In this document: piece after piece, positions 36,901-64,000 of the stretch
Layout of the letters: each line of letters opens with the position of its first letter
Position numbering within the stretch: position 1 is the first letter of the stretch
Assembly: GCF_028858725.1 (NCBI RefSeq)
Contig: NC_084759.1
Span: 137,560,171 to 137,624,170, forward strand
DNA: 64,000 bases
DNA from: Colius striatus
Lineage: Eukaryota > Chordata > Aves > Coliiformes > Coliidae
Reading direction: 5' to 3'
The notes under the pieces: generated by a model
Told to the model about the DNA's origin: nothing
Databases searched by the model: none
Seen by the model: only the letters and a program-made list of their open reading frames with translations
Made by a program: the position numbers and the translations under genes

Positions 36901-38890
36901 AAAATAAAATAGAGTTGTTGTCATTACAAAACATTGTTTATACGGGGCTTGCTTTCTCCAGTGCCTAATAAATCTCTTTGGATGCTGTATATACCAGAAA
37001 TCCCTGTCAACATTGTGAACATCCTACATGAAATCTGAGCACTTTGCTGATAGAATACATTTTGTTTTCCTTTTCCTTCTCTCTTCTCCCTCAAAAATAT
37101 TGCACAGGCTGTGGTTTAGTTGTGGTTTACAACACCAAAGGACTGCACAGAGTGGAAAACCATCAAAGTCTAGCCTCCAAAAGGTTGCTACAACTGTAGG
37201 TCAAAAGTTTTGTCTCTTTTAGACTAAAAACTATCATAGAATCCCCTAGAAAATTACCTGCTTCATTGTCTACTAAAAGATCCCAAAGTAAAAAAAAAAA
37301 AAAAGGTATTCACATGTTTTATACAAAATATCTCTGGTATTTTCATTTGTTTTATATTTAACTTAACCTAGGAAATTTCCTGATCATTGCCAGAAATGCA
37401 CTGTGAATACTGAAACTCAGATTAACAATGAGTGGATAGCTGCAGAAATTGGATTCTATTAGCAACTACTTGGAGTGCAAAAATAAGTCACCTCTATCAA
37501 TTTAACCTCCCACAGCTGCTTTAACTTCTTAATTGGTATTCCTTCCTGTTTGGATAAAATCAACAATCTTTCTGATTTTAAGCCTGTCAGCAATTCCTTC
37601 ACTGAGAAAGACCTGAGTTAATCAAATTGTACCCACAAACAGGCAAGGGTAGCAATGCAGTAACAATTTGTGACAGCTGCATTGGCAAACCAGGAAGAAA
37701 TCTTAACAAATTAGAAGCTGACCCCGATTTTACCAAATGGCAACCAAAAAGGATGACTATAGAAAAAAAATATAATAATTCCATTTCAGCACATTTTCAG
37801 GATAGTTTTTCTTTGTTCAAGCTTGTGTATGCCTGCTTCGAGGAGTATGGGGAACTCCACTTGCAGGATTTTGCTTCATTCTTGAATGCCTCTTCGTGAT
37901 TTTACTAAGTGGGTTCCCACTAACACTTTCTGCAATGACCTCTTTTTCTCCTCTTCTAGCAAATGCAATATAGAAATCAATATAAAAATCCAGTGCCAGT
38001 AACCATGCACTGAAAATGGAGAAAAAAGTGCCTGGAGATGTGACATTTTAAAGTATCTCTTTAAGTTTAATTTGTAAAGGACAGAATGAGGTGTATCAAA
38101 TTCTTCTCATACTATAAGGTATGCACATCACTTGCACAAGAAAACCCCAAATAAAATGATTAATCAAAGCAACTGAAGAGGTGTAAAAACACTGCAAACT
38201 GGAATTGGTGGAGACTTGCTGAGATCTTGGTGACCTCTTTATTTTCTTTAGAATGAATTCTTCTATACTTTTTCCCTTTAATATAATAGTGCAATTTGGA
38301 TCTTTAGTCTTCTAATTTCATTGAAAAACACCTATTGAATATTTCTGCTGATAGGAGCACTCAGAGCCACGCTCTAGAGTCACTGTTGACAGGCAAATGC
38401 CTTCTCTATTGGTAAGAGTAGGATGGGACGGTATCAGGTAAAGGCAACCCGTTAATCAGAATCAGAAATCAGAATCCCGTTTTCCAGCAAAAGCTTACTC
38501 TAACAGGAATGCAATGCAAAAAGAAACTCTGAAGTGATAACACACAATGATGACTGGCTTTGACAGAGGATCATGAGACATGGTGAGTGCGTAACAAGAG
38601 CAAAAACAGGTGGATGCAAGGTCTGAAATGAAACTTAGGATTTCTACAAACTCTTCCTTTCACAAGCATTCTTACATAAGCAATCCTCTTCTTGGCACGG
38701 GGCTGCAGGATCCAAATATAAACAGCATATGCAGTCAAAAGATTTTTTGAAAGATATGGAACTTTATATGTATAATTTTTTTTGTGGGAATAAAACTCTG
38801 AATTGTGTAGCACTGATCAATGCTGCCAGTCCCAAAGAGCATTACTATTTTAAAGCCTTGATCCTGTAGACCACCGGCTTCCCACAAGGG
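33961..38890. other. Intergenic or distal 3' UTR sequence, no gene recognised
   Basis: Between the CR1 fragment and the proximal PDE3A poly(A) candidates. A GC-richer patch at 34.6-35.7 kb has several short open frames with no recognisable product. A poly(A) run is at 37,290-37,304. Part of this may be transcribed as PDE3A 3' UTR if distal poly(A) sites are used. Confidence 0.55.
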
Positions 38891-38912
38891 TCTATACAAA
38901 TTACTCAAGACT

Positions 38913-38918
38913 TTTATT
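38913..38918 (-). terminator. PDE3A: Candidate poly(A) signal AATAAA for PDE3A
   Basis: Minus-strand AATAAA within ACAAATAAAAGTC, about 1.7 kb after the stop. The flanking sequence is typical of a vertebrate 3' UTR end. Two more AATAAA hexamers lie closer to the stop (39,479-39,474 and 38,968-38,963). The choice among them cannot be made from sequence alone. Confidence 0.4.
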
Positions 38919-38962
38919 TGTCAGGTTTGGAAATGGCTACACTGTATAAAAATGGTTTTGTA

Positions 38963-38968
38963 TTTATT
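38963..38968 (-). terminator. PDE3A: Candidate poly(A) signal AATAAA for PDE3A
   Basis: Minus-strand AATAAA directly after an A-run (AAAAAAATAAATAC), 50 nt before the candidate at 38,918. An A-rich setting makes chance occurrence more likely. Confidence 0.3.
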
Positions 38969-39254
38969 TTTTTAAAAAATTAGCTTTACAAAAAACCTTT
39001 TCCCTTTTTTTCTTTGTCTTTTTTCTTTTTCTTAAAGATATCATTATCTACAGTAACCCATAAAAATTTTTCCATATTTACATCTAGATAGCTAATCATC
39101 AACAAATATAATATCGTGAAATAAAAATATTGAAAGTGAATATCCAACCTTTTAAATAGACATTTGGCTCACAGCATAAACGACAGAGAAAACAAATAAG
39201 AACAACAAAAAAAGACCTGCTCTTTACTTAGAGGCCCGATATTTTCCTTTCTCT

Positions 39255-39284
39255 TAAAAAAAAAAAGAAAGAAAGAAAAGAAAA
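39255..39284. repeat. A-rich (GAAA)n tract
   Basis: Poly(A) followed by AGAAAGAAAGAAAAG; simple low-complexity sequence inside the presumed PDE3A 3' UTR. Confidence 0.85.
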
Positions 39285-39473
39285 GTATATTGGTGGGATC
39301 AAACATGCTGCTTCTAAGCAGAATGCCAGCAACAAACTGCCCCCATCCAGCACCTCACACTGAAAATCCAAGTTCTCTGAAGCTGATGTGAGTGGTTGCT
39401 GAGACATACGAGCGCCTGAATGATGCAGGACTGGCACCTGTCCCCCATGCTGCTCCTAATGTATCATTTGCCA

Positions 39474-39479
39474 TTTATT
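39474..39479 (-). terminator. PDE3A: Candidate poly(A) signal AATAAA for PDE3A (most proximal)
   Basis: Minus-strand AATAAA in GAATAAATGGCAAATG, about 1.15 kb after the stop codon. It is the first full hexamer I found downstream of the stop. No strong GU-rich element is evident right after it. Confidence 0.3.
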
Positions 39480-40351
39480 CTCAGGAAGGATATGGCCCCA
39501 ACACTCCCCTTCTTTTGCTCTCAAGAGATGAAGTTCAGCTTCGTTCTTGGATGACATATTTGGCCACTGATGCACAGAGGCATAAGGTTAGGGTAGGAAG
39601 ATGACAGTGTGCCTTTAGTTTATGAGTACGTACACGCATTTGCTCTTTTCTCTCTTGCCCAAAACACATGCACTGCCCCACGCAGCCATTCGCGCACTCA
39701 GTGTTATATAGAGGGCCAGGTCCTCTCAAGGGGAACAGACAGAAAGCCACACAGTCCCTTCCATATCCTCTTTGGAAAACAAACTTCCTGGCACATCCCT
39801 TTTGCCATCACTCTGGGAAGTGCTGGGGAGGATGAGGAGGAGCCCATTAAGGCCAGATGGTGCCAGGAAAGCAGCCTGGGCCACTGTGGCCCCTGCTGAA
39901 AGGCTGCTGCCTGCAGCCAGAGTGCAAACTGGGACTTGGAGGGCTACAGGGAGTGCAAAGCTCCTCAAAATGGTCTCTAGTTCCTTTATGGGCACAAATT
40001 CTTTAAAGTCAGGCCTTGTGTTTGTTGCTGTGTACTGGGGCAGGCGCTACACCTAGTGTCATAAGAACTCAAACTATGCTATATTACATTACATCCACTC
40101 ACACTTGCAAACACCCCGTCACAGGCACACACGTATGTGTTGGCAGGATATATCAGCATTCATATAAAGCTTCGGAACTTTTATCCCTCAGCATTAAGAG
40201 CAAAAGCTACTTAACTGGTACCTTACTGTTAACTGCAAATGTGCTTTAGAAGCAGCATTTCCTTAGATAACTTTCTTCTGTAAATATCACAGTGACCATA
40301 ATATATCATTAAATGTATTTCGCTGAAGTGCACAGCCAATAACCCTGGCTC

Positions 40352-40353
40352 TA

Positions 40354-40372
<19 letters not shown>
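40352..40372. repeat. (TA)n microsatellite
   Basis: About ten TA units followed by TTTATATTTATATA, roughly 250 bp downstream of the PDE3A stop, within the presumed 3' UTR. Confidence 0.9.
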
Positions 40373-40385
<13 letters not shown>

Positions 40386-40627
40386 ATTCCACCCACTCTC
40401 AAATCTCTTTTTAAAAGTCTGTAAAAGCCGGTGTCGCAGTGTGAAAGCTTCCTGGAGCATAGGAGTTTAAGCAATGTACCTCACCATAAAAAAGGAAAGA
40501 GAAACAAATTAAACAGCTGTAGGCGCATTATCCCATACTTCTACAGTGTTGTGTCTAAACGCTGTGCTGGCTTGAGAAACAGTCTGTGCATGAGTCAATC
40601 TGTCTTAAAATACTGCTGTAAATATTG

Positions 40628-40875
40628 TCATTGGTTTGGTTCTACAGTTGTGCTCTCCTCTTCATCCCTCTTGGGCTTCCCTTTCTCTTCTTCCTCTTCC
40701 CTGATGGCTTGGATTTGTTCTGAAGACTGGTGCAGCGTGGATTGCTCTGTGCCTTGCTTCTCTGTCCCGGCTAATCTCTCCTCATCCTCAATTACTTTCT
40801 TCCACATTTTATGGTTCTGAAGCAGGTGCTGAGTGATCTGACAGTAGATTTTCCTCCTCTTGAACTTCTTCTTTC
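40628..40875 (-). CDS. PDE3A: PDE3A exon 16 (C-terminus and stop)
   Basis: The exon has an acceptor AG at 40,877-40,876 after TTATTTTAC. The coding part is 248 nt including TGA at 40,630-40,628. It reads [20 protein letters not shown], then [20 protein letters not shown], then [18 protein letters not shown] and ends VEPNQ. The basic KRRKIYCQ start and the [13 protein letters not shown] helix are PDE3A features. The C-terminal tail is charged and probably disordered. Confidence 0.96.
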
Positions 40876-48321
<7,446 letters not shown>

Positions 48322-48787
48322 CTAGTACACAGAAAAAGGAAAATCATGACAGTTCTCCTAGGTAAAAGCATGCATCCACAGAGGAAGGTCTGCCCTGGGG
48401 TATCTTACAGTATATTTAGCTATCTCACAAGATCAGAAGTGTAAACAGGTGAGCTAACCCAAGGTTGGAATCTGCAATCAGTTGTAGAGCGATGTGTAAA
48501 GAGAAAAATAAGTGAAAAACAATGAACATTACGGTAAATTATAAGAAATTATTATTTAGCAAATGATGCGCCTTTTTGAAGACATTTGTTAGGAAAGCAA
48601 AGAAATGAAATCTTTCTATGACATTTTCCAAGAAATTACTACCCCACTGGTGTAAATTACCACGCTGATTTAGTTGCAGTGTGAAGATGCATTTAACAAG
48701 CTTATTTCTCTACTTGATCTATGCATGTCTGAAAGTATTCCCTTTTTCCTTTTCTTTATTTTTCCCATACCTCCCACAATAAAAAGT

Positions 48788-48880
48788 GAAATATACTATC
48801 AATTGCTCTACTTTAAAGAATATGTAAAGTATATATAGTATATAAAGAAATATACTATAAATTGCTTCACTTTAAAGAAT
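48788..48880. repeat. Direct repeat, two copies of about 34 bp
   Basis: GAAATATACTAT[C/A]AATTGCT[CT/TC]ACTTTAAAGAAT occurs at 48,788-48,821 and 48,847-48,880 with three mismatches, giving a 59-bp period. The second copy runs directly into the CR1 3' end. Confidence 0.85.
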
Positions 48881-49180
48881 CACAGAACAGTTAAAGTTGG
48901 AAAGCACTTTTGGAGACTATCAAGTGCATCTCTCCTGCTCAAGGCAGGGCTACCTAGAGCATGCTGCTCAGGATTGTGTCCAGTTCAGTTTCGAAGATCT
49001 CCAAGGAGGGAAACTCAAAAACCTCTCTGTGCAATCTCTTTGAATCTGCAACTCCTGCTGCAGTAATTTCTGTGTTATTTTTAAACGGGGATTCCTGTCT
49101 TTTGTCTATCATCTCTTGTCACCAGACACCATTGAGAAGAGTCTGTCTCTGTTTGCTTTACTTTTCCTGTTAGGAATTTA
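48876..49180 (-). mobile_element. CR1 LINE 3' fragment (diverged)
   Basis: The plus strand reads GAATCACAGAACAGTTAAAG, then CTCCTGCTCAAGGCAGGGCT, CAAGGAGGGAAACTCAAAAA and later CACCATTGAGAAGAGTCTGTC. These are the reverse complement of a CR1 3' end in minus orientation, older than the 54.7-kb copy. Sequence at 49,180-49,330 (CAGGTCCCATGGATTTGTGT) resembles a more 5' CR1 segment, so the repeat may continue in rearranged form. Confidence 0.8.
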
Positions 49181-49956
49181 CACACATGGCTACATCCCAT
49201 CAGGTCCCATGGATTTGTGTATGACCTGTTTGGGTAAGTGCTCCCTAAGGTGCTGCCATTCACTGAGGATAATTCTTACCTGTTTCAGACTTGCACCTAA
49301 AGGGGCCAGGACTCCTGACATCAGGTCTTAGCCACAAAGACTAAGGCTGAGAAAACACTGAGGACTTTGGTATCACTGACCATTTAGAGATGTAAAAGGC
49401 CAAACTTTAGTGTGGGAGGGGCTGTCTTCTACTGTCCACTTAATTATTGAAATTCAAATCTCTCTTTGAAACACAGCTTTATTATCAGGCTTGAAATAGT
49501 TGAAAATAGACACAAAGTTGTTGTGCTGTAACTAGATGAAACTTCCACAGTCCTCTATCAGCAGGTCCCCTGCCCCAAGCAGCAGTAGGCCCACATGATG
49601 AGGGCTTTGCTTTTGACATACATAATGCAACTTAACTTATCTCAGAGAACAGTATGTGCTCCAAGGCACTGGACAGTGACAAATGCAAATTAAGCATTTG
49701 TCACTACAGAAACTTGGTAATACCTTTGATTTTCTTATCCTAAGTACTTTGATAGTAGGTCTAAAGTGACAGTGAACAAGAAAACAACGCTGTAAAGCAG
49801 GATGTAAATGTGATTTACATTCAAATACTCCATAATATCTTTCGCCTTAAACCAGTTTCTGAAGAAAAAAGAAATGTATATAAGAAAAGAAACTGTGTCA
49901 CTAAGTTAGAAAAAAACAACAGAAGTGTCAAGACTGCTATTCAACAGAATGTTTTA

Positions 49957-62125
<12,169 letters not shown>

Positions 62126-62263
62126 CTGACTGAGAATCCGACCACATTTCTTTCCAATTTTTTCCACCAAATCAAAGATTGGGAAGTTCCAACTATTTAG
62201 CTGCTCCATCAAGGGGTCCAAGTTGTCCATAACCAGAGGCTCTGGAGCAAGTACAGGCTTGTC
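62126..62263 (-). CDS. PDE3A: PDE3A exon 9 (start of catalytic region)
   Basis: The exon has an acceptor AG at 62,265-62,264 and a donor GT at 62,125-62,124 (GTGAGAAG). It is 138 nt, exactly 46 codons. It reads [20 protein letters not shown], then [20 protein letters not shown] and RILSQ. The [12 protein letters not shown] block is diagnostic of PDE3A and leads into the first helices of the catalytic domain. Confidence 0.96.
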
Positions 62264-63560
62264 CTATGCCAGAAATCAGAATAAAGAGGATTTTTAGTTC
62301 TTTGAAGCATTTCATGCAAAAATTTATGCTCTCACATTAGCATCATCTGTTAAGTCAACAGCACTTTACTCAGCTCAGGAGAGATGTCCCCATTTCTAGA
62401 AGCCCTGCTGCTAGTCACTCTCCTTTATATATATAATTTGTTTCACTTCAATAAACAGGAAAATCTGTACATGAAACAACAGTCTCTGAACTTATCCAAG
62501 AGACGCTCTTTTCATTTGTTTCATTCATGGGAATCATTCATTCATTTCCAAGGGTTTCTGTCTACTTCATTGTAAAATTTACCGCAGTACAGAAGGAAAA
62601 ATGCTCAGTTTCTACTTCCATATAAGGCCCATTCATTACAATTTCATAGAGTAAAGGAGCTCAGTCCAAGGGAAGACTTGTACTTCTTAAACCTACCTGT
62701 TTTTCAAGGGCTGTCAATAAAAGATGGGCTGTGCTCCACTTTCCACATTTCTCCCTTACTTTCTCAAGTTTCATTATTACTAAGAAACTGTGGATGAGTA
62801 AATGCCACAACACCTCAAGAAAATGCCTTCTCTTAGCTTGTCCAAACTCTAATTCAATAGATTCTAAAATATTTTTCAAGAGCTCATGACAACTTAAGTT
62901 TATTAATTAATTTGTACAACAGGCTATGGAAAACAGTTTTCCCTCTACATCTCAGTCAAGCTTCCAGCTGCACGTATTAGTCTTGAGAAGATCAGCACTT
63001 ATTCACCATACTATAGTGCACCAACAATAACATCATGCAATAGTCTCAAGACAAATGTTCCTTTATTTTAAAATAATGATCACTGTATATATTAACCAAG
63101 ACTGTAAGGCCATTGAGAAGTTGAAGTGGCTGAACAGGACAACTATATATCATGCTGATAGTCTGACAAGATAACTTCCCTTCCTTCCAATCCATTCCCT
63201 TTAAAGGCAGTGCTAACACAGAAGCCAAACATTTCAGAAATGCCTAATGCCAGATCCATAAACTTATATTTATTTATCAAAACAGATGGTCAGTGTTCTA
63301 TATGTGTGTCCCTCACACATTTCAATGGTTCCTTTCAATTCTTGAAAGTTAGTGCTCCTACTGCAAGGCAGGAGGTTACTGCAATTGATGCTTGAAACCA
63401 TGGTCATAACCTTTAGACAGCCCTAGCTTGTTGGAGTTTTTTGGGAGGGTGAGTTTGGGGTTTTTTTTTTATTTTGGGTTTTTTGGTGTTTTTTTCTCCA
63501 CCTCCCCCCACTGCAACTATACACTCAGTCTATTGTACAAGTAGAACTTAAACAAGTTAC
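62264..63560. other. PDE3A intron 8
   Basis: An intron of about 1.3 kb. It carries a G/T homopolymer-rich tract at 63,431-63,498, some 60 nt after the exon 8 donor in transcript sense. No exon or element otherwise. Confidence 0.7.
63431..63498. repeat. G/T-rich low-complexity tract
   Basis: Alternating T-runs and GGG-runs on the plus strand (A/C-rich on the transcript strand), directly downstream of the PDE3A exon 8 donor. Confidence 0.85.
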
Positions 63561-63730
63561 CTCAGGTGGTATCAAGGGATGCAGAATGATGGTGTCAGGT
63601 GTGTAGGTCCTACAGACAGATCCCTTCCGTGTCTGCTCTTTGGAGCAATCTGTTTCATCATCGTTCTGTACGATATCGCTGCTGTCGCTGTTGTTGGTCT
63701 CATAGTCAGACGTGGCTTGTGCGGGATCAT
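63561..63730 (-). CDS. PDE3A: PDE3A exon 8 (linker before the catalytic domain)
   Basis: The exon has an acceptor AG at 63,732-63,731 and a donor GT at 63,560-63,559 (GTAACT). It is 170 nt, entered with two bases of a split codon and left at phase 0. It reads [20 protein letters not shown], then [20 protein letters not shown] and [16 protein letters not shown]. The acidic Ser-rich part is strongly like mammalian PDE3A. The last residues ([10 protein letters not shown]) look longer than the mammalian end of this exon. RKGS is a basic-residue serine context that could be phosphorylated (inference). Confidence 0.92.
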
Positions 63731-64000
63731 CTACAACACAAATAACAAAGCTTGTTGCAGGAAGAGCAAGGATTGCATGAAAGTCATCCTGTGACCTTCT
63801 GAATCACAGCAACAGGATCTCTGACTCATAATACATATGTGCTGTTTGGCTGGGTCCAAAGTCAAACAATCTGTCGAAAGGCATTAAAGCATATACCCTG
63901 CAGAGTGTTAAAAAATGGGACCAGGGACTGAAGAGTGAGAAAAAAAATGAGGACCGCTATTTGAGCTGACTAGGTTAGATGAGGGAAATCGTATTTCCTT
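63731..64000. other. PDE3A intron 7 (partial)
   Basis: Intronic sequence upstream of the exon 8 acceptor; no exon or repeat recognised before the end of the window. Confidence 0.75.

Larger units (their letters stand above)
38895..40627 (-). other. PDE3A: PDE3A 3' UTR (proximal form, 3' limit inferred)
   Basis: Sequence directly following the PDE3A stop codon on the minus strand. It is AU-rich near its end and includes a (TA)n tract at 40,352-40,372 and a GC-richer middle (39.4-40.0 kb). The limit is set by the AATAAA hexamer at 38,918-38,913 with cleavage expected 15-25 nt further on. Other hexamers could be used, so the true end is unknown. Plus-strand open frames in this interval are shadows. 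Confidence 0.55.

Overview
This window looks like ordinary vertebrate nuclear DNA, most likely from a bird. The genes are cut into short exons with GT-AG introns, the DNA is AT-rich, and the only dispersed repeats I recognise are CR1 non-LTR retrotransposon copies. I see no Alu, L1 or LTR element. A crocodilian or turtle cannot be excluded from sequence alone, but sparse CR1 and compact introns favour a bird. I found no bacterial operon, CRISPR array, phage, tRNA or rRNA.

Two protein-coding genes lie on the minus strand, in the same orientation. On the left (about 1-18,000) are the first twelve coding exons of SLCO1C1, the OATP1C1 organic-anion and thyroid-hormone transporter. They encode residues 1 to about 598 of roughly 700. 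The last coding exons lie beyond position 1. On the right (about 40,628-64,000) are the last nine coding exons of PDE3A, the cGMP-inhibited cAMP phosphodiesterase. They give the whole catalytic domain and the C-terminus, 526 residues plus the stop. The first part of PDE3A lies beyond position 64,000. All exon joins were checked for splice sites and codon phase and keep one open frame. Transcription runs right to left, so PDE3A is upstream of SLCO1C1, as in the human PDE3A-SLCO1C1 neighbourhood.

The roughly 22.6 kb between the PDE3A stop (40,628) and the SLCO1C1 first coding exon (17,981) holds the PDE3A 3' UTR with candidate poly(A) signals, a long decayed CR1 copy (20.42-23.2 kb or further), a second CR1 3' end (33.48-33.96 kb), and unassigned sequence that must contain the SLCO1C1 promoter and 5' UTR exon(s). 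Other CR1 copies lie inside introns (7.98-8.79, 47.68-47.87, 48.88-49.18 and 54.68-55.04 kb).

The two proteins have no direct pathway link. OATP1C1 is a plasma-membrane carrier known for thyroxine transport into brain. PDE3A hydrolyses cAMP in heart, smooth muscle, platelets and oocytes. I found no previously undescribed system. The points most worth a second look are a frame-supported GC-AG intron in SLCO1C1, a possible very long PDE3A 3' UTR, and some repeat structures near splice sites.
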